Shown one piece after another: positions 1 to 8,924 of a stretch of 64,000 bases of DNA. This DNA is from QAMX01 sp964448855 (GTDB lineage Bacteria > Bacillota > Clostridia > Oscillospirales > QAMX01), in assembly GCA_964448855.1 (NCBI GenBank), contig CAYUXI010000006.1:34655-98654 (forward strand). The letters are read 5' to 3'. The notes beneath the pieces are model-generated. The model was not told where the DNA came from. It was given only the letters and a program-made list of their open reading frames with translations, and searched no databases. The first letter of the stretch is position 1; each line of letters opens with the position of its first letter. The position numbers and the translations under genes were made by a program.

Positions 1-1027
1 CGGTCAGGTACATTTCCGGTTCGGCAGCGCGTTCTTCGCCCGTCCAGAACGGAACAAGGCTGCGGCCGTCGAATTTCAGGTCGGTCTCGATGCCAAGGAG
101 CTCCAGGATGGTCGGCATGACGTCCTTCTGCTGGACATAGTCGTCAAACACATAGCCTTCCGGCACAATGCCCGGGAACTTGAAGACCAGCGGGACGTGC
201 AGCGTGCATTCGTACAGGCCGTGGTGGTCATAGTAGCAGTCATGCTCGTCCAGCGTTTCGCCGTGGTCACTCGTCAGGACGATCAACGTTTCGTCTTCGA
301 TGCCGAGTTCCTTCACGGTGGTGAAGATGCGCTGAATGCAGCTGTCCATGTAGGCGATGGCGCCGTCGTACTGGGCGTTGACATATTCCTTATCGGTGCA
401 GCCGGCCGGGAACCATTCGCAGAAGTAGTCGCGGAACGGCTTGAAGTTGTAGAGGTCGTCCAGAGAGTGGTTGTTCGGGTCGCATTCGTCGCCGGAGTGG
501 AACATCCGGTCGAACGGTGCCGGCGGGAGGTACGGGGAGTGCGGATCCATGTGGCGCAGGAAGAGGAAGAACGGCTGATCCTCTGCGGCAAGCCGTTTCA
601 GCTCGGGGATGGCGACGTCGTTCATGTTTTCCGCTTTGTGCGATTTGCCGTCCGGGCGGTCTGCGCCCCAGCCGGAGTAGTTGATGTATTTATGGAAGCC
701 ATGGGTATACGGTTCCTCACCGAAGCCGATGCAGGTGCAGTTGTAGCCGTTTTTGGCCAGCTCTTCCTGCAGCGTGATGCCCTTTTCGAGTTCCGGCACA
801 TTGCGCAGCGTGACGACGCCGGTGCCGAAGCAGTCCCGGCCGGTGAGCAGTGCAGAATAGCCCGGAGGCGTCGGGATGCTCGGAGAGAAGCAGTTGACGA
901 AATTGACGCCGTCCTCCGCCATGCGGTCGATATGCGGCGTGGTCTGGCGGTGATACCCGCAGAGGCTCAGATTGAGGGCTCGGCAGGAGTCAATGCCAAG
1001 GAACAGAATATTCGGCTTTTTTTTCAT
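1..1027 (-). CDS. Sulfatase-like hydrolase/transferase, alkaline phosphatase superfamily (partial, C-terminus beyond the left edge)
   Basis: The first 342 residues are present and the rest lies beyond the left edge. The protein starts MKKKPNILFLGID, the N-terminal strand with metal-ligand Asp13 typical of sulfatases. A second metal motif, TSDHGE, appears near residue 260. The position that holds the formylglycine Cys/Ser in true sulfatases (C/S-x-P-x-R) reads T-P-P-G-Y here, with Thr53 as candidate nucleophile and no Arg. That pattern is more like phosphoethanolamine/phosphoglycerol transferases of the superfamily, so sulfate-ester cleavage is doubtful. There is no signal peptide or membrane segment in the visible part. 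It lies 16 bp downstream of the isomerase-like gene and shares its promoter. Substrate unknown. Confidence 0.8.
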   Translation of the reverse strand, partial: MKKKPNILFLGIDSCRALNLSLCGYHRQTTPHIDRMAEDGVNFVNCFSPSIPTPPGYSALLTGRDCFGTGVVTLRNVPELEKGITLQEELAKNGYNCTCIGFGEEPYTHGFHKYINYSGWGADRPDGKSHKAENMNDVAIPELKRLAAEDQPFFLFLRHMDPHSPYLPPAPFDRMFHSGDECDPNNHSLDDLYNFKPFRDYFCEWFPAGCTDKEYVNAQYDGAIAYMDSCIQRIFTTVKELGIEDETLIVLTSDHGETLDEHDCYYDHHGLYECTLHVPLVFKFPGIVPEGYVFDDYVQQKDVMPTILELLGIETDLKFDGRSLVPFWTGEERAAEPEMYLT

Positions 1028-1043
1028 AAGAAAGTCCTCCTTT

Positions 1044-1841
1044 TCAGCGGGCGCCCAGCTCTTTCAGGCAGGCATTCAGATAACCGTAGCTTTCGGCGGC
1101 GACGATATTGGCATCCGCCAGCGACAGCTCCGGTCCGATCACTTCGAGATCGACCGGGCCCTGATAGCCCTGCTTGACCATTTCAGCCAGATAGCCGCGC
1201 AAATTGATATCACCTGTGCCGCAGGTCTGCTGAAGCGGCAGGCCGGGCGATTGCTGTCTGCCGTGGCAGTCGCGGATATGGATGTGGCGCATGGCCGGGA
1301 GAACGGCAGACAGTGCGTTTTCCGGTTCTTCTCCGCAGCGGAAAATATGGCTGGGATCCATATCGATTCCGAAGTACGGATTCTTGACGCCTTCGATCAT
1401 GCGAAGCGTGGTCGGTGTGCTGTAGACGCTGGAGCCGACGTGTGCCTTCATGCACAGCGTCACCTCGTAGCTTTCGGCGAGCTTCGCCAGTGTATTCATG
1501 TGGGCGATGCAGTCAACCAGGTCATCTTCATCATCGGATTTGCCACGCGGGCCGATGTTGACAACGGGGATGCCCAGCTCCTTGGCCGCTTCAAACGCAA
1601 GTGTCAGGCGGGCAGGATCCGTGCTGGCCACTTCTGTCGCAAGAATTTTCATGTCAAATTCTTCGCAGAGCTCCGAAATCTCATTTTTCTGACTGCGCCA
1701 GTCATTGAGGTTGAGGTGTTCGCACATTCCTTCAATGGCTGAAATTTCAAATCCGTCATAGCCGATTTTTTTCAGATTTTCCACGGCTTCCCGCAGAGAA
1801 AATGCCTTATACAAAACGGTATTGACGCCAAGCTGAATCAT
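1044..1841 (-). CDS. Sugar phosphate isomerase/epimerase family protein (xylose isomerase-like TIM barrel)
   Basis: This 265-aa protein has the AP-endonuclease-2/xylose-isomerase-like fold. It starts MIQLGVNTVLYKAF, then shows GYDGFEISAIEG, a central ATEVAS strand, a GIDMDPSHIF segment, an HIRDCHG metal-ligand strand and LEVIGPE near the end, all typical of the metal-dependent barrel. Such enzymes isomerise or epimerise sugars and inositol derivatives, and the exact substrate cannot be read from sequence. A GGAGGAG ribosome site precedes the ATG. It is first in a two-gene unit with the sulfatase-like gene and is divergent from a Gfo/Idh/MocA oxidoreductase, a combination common in sugar or polyol catabolic loci. 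Confidence 0.85.
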   Translation of the reverse strand: MIQLGVNTVLYKAFSLREAVENLKKIGYDGFEISAIEGMCEHLNLNDWRSQKNEISELCEEFDMKILATEVASTDPARLTLAFEAAKELGIPVVNIGPRGKSDDEDDLVDCIAHMNTLAKLAESYEVTLCMKAHVGSSVYSTPTTLRMIEGVKNPYFGIDMDPSHIFRCGEEPENALSAVLPAMRHIHIRDCHGRQQSPGLPLQQTCGTGDINLRGYLAEMVKQGYQGPVDLEVIGPELSLADANIVAAESYGYLNACLKELGAR

Positions 1842-1907
1842 AAAGATCTCCTCCGATCAAAGCATGGGGCTTTTGACCCCTTGATGCCGGCAGAATCCGG
1901 TACCTTC

Positions 1908-1936
1908 ATTATACAGGATTTGTGCATTGATTTCAA
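1908..1936 (-). promoter_or_regulatory. Sigma-A promoter of the isomerase/sulfatase-like unit
   Basis: On the minus strand TTGAAA is followed by 17 bp and then TATAAT. The start codon lies about 65 bp downstream. Near-consensus match; no operator seen. Confidence 0.75.
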
Positions 1937-2033
1937 CAGCGTTCCCGATTTTTTCAGAAACTTTTTCCCGTATTCTGCAAACAACCATATTGCAGGATAA
2001 ATAAATCCGTCCGATTTTTCGCCGGATGCAGGA

Positions 2034-2062
2034 TTGCATTTGCCGGTCGATTGTGTTATACT
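2034..2062 (+). promoter_or_regulatory. Promoter of the Gfo/Idh/MocA gene
   Basis: TTGCAT, 17 bp, TATACT, with TG one base upstream of the -10 (extended -10). The gene starts about 58 bp downstream. Confidence 0.7.
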
Positions 2063-2119
2063 GATTCTGTCAGAAATCGAATGAGCACGGCTGTGCTCAG
2101 ATACAGTGAAGGATTTGAT

Positions 2120-3205
2120 ATGAGACCTGTAAAAGTCGGCATCATCGGATGCGGCGGAATTGCAAACGGCAAGCATCTTCCCGGATTGAAAAGCGTTGAA
2201 AACATTCAGATTGTCGCCTTCTGTGACATCATTCGGGAGCGCGCCGAAAAGGCTGCCCGGGAATACGGGGTCGAGGGCGCCCGCGTCTTTGAAGATTATC
2301 ATGAGCTGCTCGAGATGGACGAGATCGAAGCCGTCCACGTCTGCACGCCGAACTCCAGCCATGCGCCCATCACGATCGACGCATTCAAGGCTGGAAAGCA
2401 CGTCTACAGTGAAAAGCCGATGGCCAAGACCTATGCGGATGCGCTCGCCATGTGTGAGGCGGCTGAAAAAGCCGGGAAGCTCCTCTCCGTCGGCTACCAG
2501 ACGCGCAGCACGCCCATGTTCCAGCTCGCCCGCAATGTCGTCCGCGACGGGATGCTGGGCAACGTCTACTATGTCAAGGCCCGCAACCTGCGCCGCCGCG
2601 GCATTCCGACCTGGGGCGTTTTCCTCGATTATGAAAAGCAGGGCGGCGGCCCAATGATCGACATCGGCACGCACTCCATCGACTCCGCCATGTTTATCAT
2701 TGACAACTACGACGTCGCCAGCGTCACCGGCGTTTCCTACCGGAAGCTGGGTGCCAAATGCGCCGAAACGAACAACGGTCGTCTGTTCACAGAGGAGGAA
2801 TACCAGGTGGAGGACTCCGCCATGGGCTTTATCCGTTTCCGGAACGGCTGCGCCATGCACATTGAAGCCTCCTGGGCGATCAACATGGAATCCGATCAGT
2901 GCGGCCACACACCGATCATCGTCGGCGACCGCGCCGGGCTCTCCATGAAGAACGGCCACGTCCGGATCAACGGTGAAGTCAATGGTTCGCTGTTCACGCA
3001 GGAGCTGGAGCCGAACCGCTATACCCGCGACCTGTTCAAGGGACGTGAGCTGGACGAATGCCAGTACGACATGAACCAGTGGATCAGCGCCATCACGGAG
3101 GGGACGCCTCTGCTGGCACCCGGCCGGAAGGCTGCGGTCGTTTCGCAGATCATCGAAGCCATCTACACATCGGCTGAAACCGGAAAAACCATCTATTTCG
3201 ACTGA
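2120..3205 (+). CDS. Gfo/Idh/MocA family NAD(P)-dependent oxidoreductase
   Basis: This 361-aa protein is the usual length for the family. The N-terminal Rossmann domain opens MRPVKVGIIGCGGIA (GxGxxA-type dinucleotide loop). The family motif EKPMA (Glu-Lys-Pro) is at about residue 99, and the C-terminal alpha/beta domain has the DIGTHSID motif with the catalytic-region His. The start was set at ATG 2120, with AAGGA upstream, because the longer open frame runs into the promoter. Members oxidise or reduce sugars, inositols and sugar amines. The divergent isomerase-like gene suggests carbohydrate or polyol metabolism, but the substrate is not defined. Confidence 0.88.
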   Translation: MRPVKVGIIGCGGIANGKHLPGLKSVENIQIVAFCDIIRERAEKAAREYGVEGARVFEDYHELLEMDEIEAVHVCTPNSSHAPITIDAFKAGKHVYSEKPMAKTYADALAMCEAAEKAGKLLSVGYQTRSTPMFQLARNVVRDGMLGNVYYVKARNLRRRGIPTWGVFLDYEKQGGGPMIDIGTHSIDSAMFIIDNYDVASVTGVSYRKLGAKCAETNNGRLFTEEEYQVEDSAMGFIRFRNGCAMHIEASWAINMESDQCGHTPIIVGDRAGLSMKNGHVRINGEVNGSLFTQELEPNRYTRDLFKGRELDECQYDMNQWISAITEGTPLLAPGRKAAVVSQIIEAIYTSAETGKTIYFD

Positions 3206-3230
3206 CGGCGCTGCACGCAGTCTGCACTCG

Positions 3231-3269
3231 AAAAGTCAACGGCCTTCTTTTGGGTCGTTGACTTTTTTT
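3231..3269 (+). terminator. Rho-independent terminator after the oxidoreductase gene
   Basis: Stem AAGTCAACG...CGTTGACTT followed by a run of T. Confidence 0.8.
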
Positions 3270-3290
3270 GCGTTTTGATCGACCGTTCTC

Positions 3291-3319
3291 TTTACAAATT
3301 CGCGTGTTTGTATTATAAT
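3291..3319 (+). promoter_or_regulatory. Promoter of the lactate/malate dehydrogenase gene
   Basis: TTTACA, 17 bp, TATAAT. The transcript would start near 3326, giving a leader of about 118 nt. Confidence 0.75.
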
Positions 3320-3333
3320 AGAATTGGGGCATT

Positions 3334-3351
3334 GGAATGGTTTACCATTCC
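3334..3351 (+). other. 5'-proximal hairpin in the ldh leader
   Basis: Perfect 7-bp hairpin GGAATGG-TTTA-CCATTCC, about 8 nt from the predicted 5' end of the mRNA. There is no T-run, so it is not a terminator. A role in 5'-end protection is inference only. Confidence 0.5.
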
Positions 3352-3443
3352 CCGCTCCGCGGATCATCAGAGGGTTCTGAGGGTTTTCGCCGCAGCTCCG
3401 GTCTGGCCGGGCTGTCATTCTGTCTGCATGGAGGGACTCCACC

Positions 3444-4397
3444 ATGAAAAAAGGAAAAAAGATCACGATTCTCGGCGCGGGCAATGTGGGCGCCTCCATT
3501 GCCTACACCCTGACGATTGCCGGAATGGTCTCCGAAATTGTCCTCGTCGATGTCAACGAGCGGAAAGCGCTCGGTGAAGCGATGGATATCATTCAGGGGA
3601 CGCCGTTCAGCTCCCCGGTGAACATCTACGCCGGAAGCTATGAGGATGCCGTGGACAGCGACATCGTCATTGTCACGGTCGGCATGGCGCGGAAGGCCGG
3701 GCAAACGCGCATCGATCTGGCACAGGCCAACATCGATATCGTCAAATCCGTCATGCCGAAAATCACGCCGATTGCGCCGGACGCCGTCTATCTGGTCGTC
3801 AGCAACCCGGTTGACATCATCACCTACACCATTCTGAAAACGACCAATCTGGCTGAGCATCAGGTCATCGGCTCCGGCACGATGCTGGATTCCGCCCGTC
3901 TGCGTTCCCGGCTGGCGGCGCATATGCAGCTCAGCTCCAAAAGCGTACACGGCTACGTCTTTGGTGAGCACGGCGACTCGGCCATGATTCCCTGGTCTCT
4001 GACGACCATTGCCGGTCTGGAAATGACGCGCTATTGCACGGAAATCTGCCCGAAGCACAACAAATGCGGCAAGGTCGAGCTGAAGGAGATTGAAGAGGAC
4101 GTCCGAACGGCCGGTGCCAAGGTCATCTCGCTCAAAAGCGCCACCTATTACGCCATCGCGATTTCTGTTTCCTGCCTCTGCGACTGCATCATCCGCGACA
4201 CAGACTCGGTCATGACCGTTTCCTCCATGCTGCACGACCAGTACGGCATCAACGACGTCTGTCTGAGCATTCCGTTTGTCCTCGGCGCGCAGGGCATCAA
4301 GCGTTCCATCGCCCCGCCGCTGCTCGATTCGGAGGTCGCACTGCTGCGGAAAAGTGCCGACGCGCTGAAAGCCGTCATTGCACAGGTGCGCATTTGA
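3444..4397 (+). CDS. LDH/MDH superfamily NAD-dependent 2-hydroxyacid dehydrogenase (L-lactate dehydrogenase-like)
   Basis: This 317-aa protein has the GAGNVGASIA Rossmann loop, NPVDIITY, LDSARLR (substrate-binding Arg152) and the catalytic GEHGDS (His176). It would interconvert a 2-oxoacid and a 2-hydroxyacid with NAD(H). The overall sequence resembles clostridial proteins annotated as L-lactate dehydrogenase. However, the specificity loop reads GMARKAGQTR, with Arg83 at the position that is Gln in classical lactate dehydrogenases and Arg in malate dehydrogenases. The product may therefore be malate rather than lactate, and the gene symbol is left open. Monocistronic: own promoter upstream, terminator downstream. 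Confidence 0.85.
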   Translation: MKKGKKITILGAGNVGASIAYTLTIAGMVSEIVLVDVNERKALGEAMDIIQGTPFSSPVNIYAGSYEDAVDSDIVIVTVGMARKAGQTRIDLAQANIDIVKSVMPKITPIAPDAVYLVVSNPVDIITYTILKTTNLAEHQVIGSGTMLDSARLRSRLAAHMQLSSKSVHGYVFGEHGDSAMIPWSLTTIAGLEMTRYCTEICPKHNKCGKVELKEIEEDVRTAGAKVISLKSATYYAIAISVSCLCDCIIRDTDSVMTVSSMLHDQYGINDVCLSIPFVLGAQGIKRSIAPPLLDSEVALLRKSADALKAVIAQVRI

Positions 4398-4431
4398 GTG
4401 CCCGACTTCCCTGTTGCATCACAATTTGTTC

Positions 4432-4470
4432 AAAAAAAGAACCTGTTGTCTCGGACAACAGGTTCTTTTG
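4432..4470. terminator. Bidirectional terminator between convergent genes
   Basis: Stem AAGAACCTGTTGTC / GACAACAGGTTCTT with a TCG loop, A-run on one side and T-run on the other. It serves the dehydrogenase gene and the convergent oxidoreductase operon. Confidence 0.85.
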
Positions 4471-4493
4471 GGTTATGAGGTTGGTTATCGGGG

Positions 4494-5030
4494 TCAGCAG
4501 TCGCAGTAGCCGATTTTCAACGCTTTCATGTTGAGATCAAACAGCTCCGGTTTTTTGGCCGGGACGAGCTTTTGAATGATCGGCGCGGCCACATCCATAT
4601 CGCACAGGCCGGTTTCTTTCAGAACCTTGCCGCACATAATGACGTTGGCCAGCTTGGCAATGCCGTTTTCTTCTGCGATTTTCGTGGCAGGCACTGCAAA
4701 ATAGGTGACATCCGTCCGGCCACCGTTGTGGTCGATTAGCGTGCTGTCGTAGAAGATTTTGCCGCCCGGCACCGTGGTGCTTTCGAATTTATCGAGAGAC
4801 GGGCCGTTCATGACGATCAGTTCGGTCGGATTGACAACCAGCGGCGAAGCAATCGGCTCCGAGCTGATGTTGACGCCGCAGTTAGACGTACCGCCGCGCA
4901 TTTCCGGGCCGTAGGACGGATAGAGGGAAACCTCCAATCCGGTGTACATTCCGATGTAGGTCAGCAGTTTGCCTGCGAACTGAATGCCCTGACCGCCAAA
5001 TCCCGCAATTAAGATATTGTAGTTTGTCAT
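4494..5030 (-). CDS. 2-oxoacid:ferredoxin oxidoreductase, gamma subunit
   Basis: This 178-aa protein starts MTNYNILIAGFGGQGIQFAGK, the diagnostic N-terminus of the gamma subunit of 2-oxoglutarate/2-oxoisovalerate:ferredoxin oxidoreductases (KorC/VorC family), followed by SYGPEMRGGTSNC. It is the last gene of the delta-alpha-beta-gamma operon, 3 bp after the beta subunit. The complex decarboxylates a 2-oxoacid with CoA and reduces ferredoxin, or runs in reverse. The substrate (2-oxoglutarate or branched-chain oxoacids) cannot be settled from sequence. Confidence 0.88.
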   Translation of the reverse strand: MTNYNILIAGFGGQGIQFAGKLLTYIGMYTGLEVSLYPSYGPEMRGGTSNCGVNISSEPIASPLVVNPTELIVMNGPSLDKFESTTVPGGKIFYDSTLIDHNGGRTDVTYFAVPATKIAEENGIAKLANVIMCGKVLKETGLCDMDVAAPIIQKLVPAKKPELFDLNMKALKIGYCDC

Positions 5031-5033
5031 ATT

Positions 5034-5785
<752 letters not shown>

Positions 5786-5786
<1 letters not shown>

Positions 5787-6850
5787 TACCGTTCACCTCC
5801 GTGAATTTTTCTGAGCTGGTCGAGAATTTCGGCCGGGGTCGGCACAACGCCGCCTGTACGGCCAAAGAAATGAACCGGTTTGGCGCATTCAATGGCCAGC
5901 TTGACGTCATCGACCATCTGTCCCATGCTCATTTCAACGGTCAGGAATGCCTTGGCCGTTTCGGCTGCCTTCTGGAACGCCGCATTCGGGAACGGCCAGA
6001 GCGTGATCGGCCGCACCAGACCGGCCTTGATGCCTTCTGCGCGTGCCGCCGCGATGGCGTTTTTCGCGATACGTGCCGAAGCGCCGTATGCCGCGATCAC
6101 GATTTCCGCATCCTCCGTCAGGTAGCTTTCGCTCATCGTTTCGTTGGCCGCGACGCGGTCATAACGCTGATAACGCTCCACAACGAGGCGCTCCAGCACA
6201 TCCGGCTGAATGTACAGGGAGTTGACGACATTCCGTTTCCGTTTGCCGCCGGTGCCGCAGGCCGCCCAGGTTTTGCCGCTGCGGTCCTCTTCCTTCGGTT
6301 CGGGCAGCGTGATCGGCTCCATCATCTGACCCAGCATCCCGTCGCCGAGGATCATGACCGGCATCCGGTATTCATCGGCCAGGTCAAACGCCTTGCCCAT
6401 CAGATCGACGATTTCCTGAACGCCGCACGGTGCCAGGACAATCATCCGGAAGTCGCCGTGGCCAAGACCCTTAGTGGCCTGGTAGTAGTCAGACTGTGCC
6501 GGCTGAATGCCGCCGAGGCCGGGGCCGCCGCGCTGCATATTGACAATGACCGCCGGGAGGTCACAGCCGGCGATATAGGAAATTCCTTCCGATTTCAGCG
6601 AAATGCCGGGGGAAGAGCTCGACGTCATCGCACGGGCACCCGTGGCCGCTGCGCCCATGACCATGTTGATGGCTGCGACTTCGCTTTCGCTCTGCAGATA
6701 GACGCCGCCGATTTTCGGGAGCTTCTTCGCCATATATTCCGCGACCTGCGTCTGCGGGGTAATCGGATAACCGAAAAAGTATCGGCAGCCGGCGCGGATG
6801 GCAGCTTCTGCCAGCGCCTCATTGCCTTTCATCAAAATTTTCTCAGTCAT
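5786..6850 (-). CDS. 2-oxoacid:ferredoxin oxidoreductase, alpha subunit (KorA/VorB family)
   Basis: The protein is about 354 aa and starts MTEKILMKGNEALAEAAIRAGCRYFFGYPITPQ, then has SSSSPGISLKSEG and NMQRGGPGLGG, the classic pattern of VorB/KorA alpha subunits. The C-terminal domain has VEMSMGQMVDDV. ATG 6850 was chosen. An in-frame TTG at 6859 sits closer to the GAGAGG ribosome site and remains possible. The gene lies between the ferredoxin subunit (25 bp upstream) and the beta subunit. Confidence 0.88.
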
Positions 6851-6875
6851 AATTTGCAATCCGTCCTCTCTCGTT

Positions 6876-7094
6876 CTACCGTTCTACCGTAATCGCCGCG
6901 TCAGGGCACATCCGTGCGCACATCGCGCAGGCAATGCACAGATCCTGATGGACGATTTCTGCCGGATGATGTCCCTTTTCATTGAGACGATGTGCCGCCA
7001 GAGCGATGATTTTTTTCGGGCAAACAGAAGCACAGAGCGCGCAGCCCTTGCATCGTTTTTCATCAATCGTCACTTTTGCCATATGCTTGATCAC
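6876..7094 (-). CDS. 4Fe-4S ferredoxin-type delta subunit of the 2-oxoacid oxidoreductase
   Basis: This 72-aa protein has two CxxCxxCxxxCP clusters (CKGCALCASVCP and CIACAMCARMCP). It is the two-[4Fe-4S] electron-transfer subunit that precedes the alpha subunit in four-gene Kor/Vor operons. It would pass electrons from the TPP subunit to external ferredoxin. Confidence 0.9.
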   Translation of the reverse strand: MIKHMAKVTIDEKRCKGCALCASVCPKKIIALAAHRLNEKGHHPAEIVHQDLCIACAMCARMCPDAAITVER

Positions 7095-7134
7095 CTTTCC
7101 ATCCTGATTTTGCGTTTTCAGAAAGCATTCTGTC

Positions 7135-7824
7135 TTAAAAAATATCCCAGCCCGGTTTTTGCAGAATTTCGATCGGCAGCAGCGGCCCAGTCACCGAGCC
7201 CTCCACCGCCGTGTACAGATCCTGCCGCACAGCCGTCAGCACAACCGGCAGGTTCAGCTGTTCTGCCAGGTCGCGGCAAAATGGCCACGCGCCCAGAACG
7301 GTCTCTGCGGTTGTTTCCCTTCCAAGATTCGGATTGGCGGCCAGCCCGGTGAATTTCAGGCGGGCGGCCTGCTCAATATCCGCTGCAACCTGTCGGGCAT
7401 CCTGTGCCGTTTCCGTAAACGGGCGGAACGGATTCACCGTCAGGAGCATTTCGTAGCCGCGCTGCACGATGGCTTCTGCGAAGCCACCCAGTGCCGCAGC
7501 ACCCGTATCATCGCCGCCGACATCGAGAATCAACGTCCCGGTCGGGTCAGAGAGCAGCGAATGGATGCGGGGCGGAAGTGCCGGGATATCCACATTGGTG
7601 TTGGCGTAAACCGGGGCAATGTGGTCGATCCCGTACTGATCCAGAATGGAATTTCCATCAGCGAGACGGAAGTATGGGTTGATGATATCGAGGTCAATCA
7701 CAGTCACGTCCCGGCCTGCACGCCGCAGCAGAACAGCCAGGTTCAATGCGATGTTTGTTTTTCCGCTGCCGTAATGTCCGGCCAGCAGAATGGTTTGTCC
7801 GAGCGTTTCTGCGAGATTGCCCAC
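7135..7824 (-). CDS. P-loop ATPase of the MinD/ParA-like (SIMIBI) type, function unknown
   Basis: This 229-aa protein has a Walker A loop GHYGSGKTNIALNLA near residue 16 and a Walker-B-like strand VTVIDLDIINPYFRLAD. Further on it has LILDVGGDDTGAAALG, resembling the switch region of SIMIBI GTPases/ATPases. It starts at GTG with AAAGGAGA upstream. It is the first gene of the 2-oxoacid:ferredoxin oxidoreductase operon, 40 bp before the ferredoxin gene. A role in metal-centre assembly or regulation is possible by context only. Confidence 0.75.
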   Translation of the reverse strand: MGNLAETLGQTILLAGHYGSGKTNIALNLAVLLRRAGRDVTVIDLDIINPYFRLADGNSILDQYGIDHIAPVYANTNVDIPALPPRIHSLLSDPTGTLILDVGGDDTGAAALGGFAEAIVQRGYEMLLTVNPFRPFTETAQDARQVAADIEQAARLKFTGLAANPNLGRETTAETVLGAWPFCRDLAEQLNLPVVLTAVRQDLYTAVEGSVTGPLLPIEILQKPGWDIF

Positions 7825-7862
7825 AATCCGTCTCCTTTTCTGATACGCTAAAAATTCCTTAT

Positions 7863-7912
7863 ATTATACCACGTTCCACGTTTTTTCGAAAGCGATATAA
7901 TTCATAATTATA
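7863..7912 (-). promoter_or_regulatory. Promoter/operator region of the ATPase-oxoacid oxidoreductase operon
   Basis: A TATAAT -10 (7863-7868, minus strand, preceded by TGG) lies 39 bp before the GTG start; its -35 is poor. Immediately upstream is a perfect 17-bp dyad TATAATT-CAT-AATTATA (7896-7912). The weak -35 plus the dyad suggests a regulated promoter. No known regulator consensus was recognised. Confidence 0.5.
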
Positions 7913-7954
7913 CCGCCCTCTTTGCAGCCTTCCTGTGGCGATTCTGCCGCTGTT

Positions 7955-8875
7955 TCAGGATTCGACCGTGTTCTCTAAGAAGCGGAGCGTCTGCGCATCC
8001 GCATCGAGGACGGCCGAAACGCCGATCGGCAGTGTCGCACGGAACGGGCCATGGCCGAAATCGTCCGTTTTGACGGTCGGGATGCCGTACCGCTCTGCGA
8101 CGCGGGAGAGAATCGCGTTGATATCCGGATAATCCTTCTCCGCGTAGTGCCCCATGATCAGGCCAGAGACATTTTCCATCAGGCCACTCTGTTCGATATG
8201 GGACAGGTATTTGGACGTGACATTCGGTGCGCCGAACTGCTCATGATCCTCCAGGAAGAGCAGATAGCGCTTGGTTTTGTCGATGCGGAGGTAGCTGCCA
8301 CCGAGCATCAGTGCGAAGTTGGCGAGGAAGCCGCCGATCAGCTCACCGGTGCCTTCGCCGCCGCGAATGGTTGTCCAGGGGCTGCTTTTTTCGAAGTTGT
8401 ACGGCGCGGTGCCGGTGTTGACGGCCGCTTCAAAGGAGCGGGCGCTGTACAGGTTGCTGCCGCCCGGGATGCCCGGATCGGAGCCATAATAAGTAACCAG
8501 ACCGGTCAGGGATGTGATCGCGTTGAGCGGTGTGGTTCCGTCGCTGTAGGAGCAGTAGATCTTCGGGTGTTTGCGGACGGTTTCGAAGTCCATATAGGGC
8601 AGAATCTCGTTGGAGACTTCGCCGCCGCCAAAAATGACCATTTTGACCTCGTCGTCTGCGGCCATCTCGTTGAAATCGGCTGCGCGTTTTTCGGCAGACG
8701 CCGCAAAGGTCCAGTCGTGATCATAAAAATACCGGCTGACTTTCGTCCGGTATCCGATTTTTTCCAGTTGTGCAAGCGGACCATCCGCCTGTCCCAGTTT
8801 GACCCCGTCGCAGGGTGCAATCAACGCAATGGTATCCCCCGGCATCAGCCGCTTTGGTTTTATCATTTTGTCCAT
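7955..8875 (-). CDS. S66 family peptidase (LD-carboxypeptidase / MccF-like)
   Basis: The protein is about 306 aa and starts MDKMIKPKRLMPGDTIALIAP, the usual opening of S66 LD-carboxypeptidases. It contains the IYCSYSDGTTPLNAI segment around the nucleophile region and a late FLEDHEQFGAPN acidic region. S66 enzymes cleave L,D bonds of murein tetrapeptides in recycling, or detoxify microcin-C-like compounds (MccF type). There is no signal peptide, so it is cytoplasmic. ATG 8875 is preferred, since the upstream ATG at 8884 touches the GAGGA ribosome site. It follows the pyridoxal kinase gene closely. Confidence 0.82.
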   Translation of the reverse strand: MDKMIKPKRLMPGDTIALIAPCDGVKLGQADGPLAQLEKIGYRTKVSRYFYDHDWTFAASAEKRAADFNEMAADDEVKMVIFGGGEVSNEILPYMDFETVRKHPKIYCSYSDGTTPLNAITSLTGLVTYYGSDPGIPGGSNLYSARSFEAAVNTGTAPYNFEKSSPWTTIRGGEGTGELIGGFLANFALMLGGSYLRIDKTKRYLLFLEDHEQFGAPNVTSKYLSHIEQSGLMENVSGLIMGHYAEKDYPDINAILSRVAERYGIPTVKTDDFGHGPFRATLPIGVSAVLDADAQTLRFLENTVES

Positions 8876-8924
8876 GCTGTTCATTCCTCAATTTTTCTGT
8901 TTTTTGTGTGGGCTCGACAGGCTT

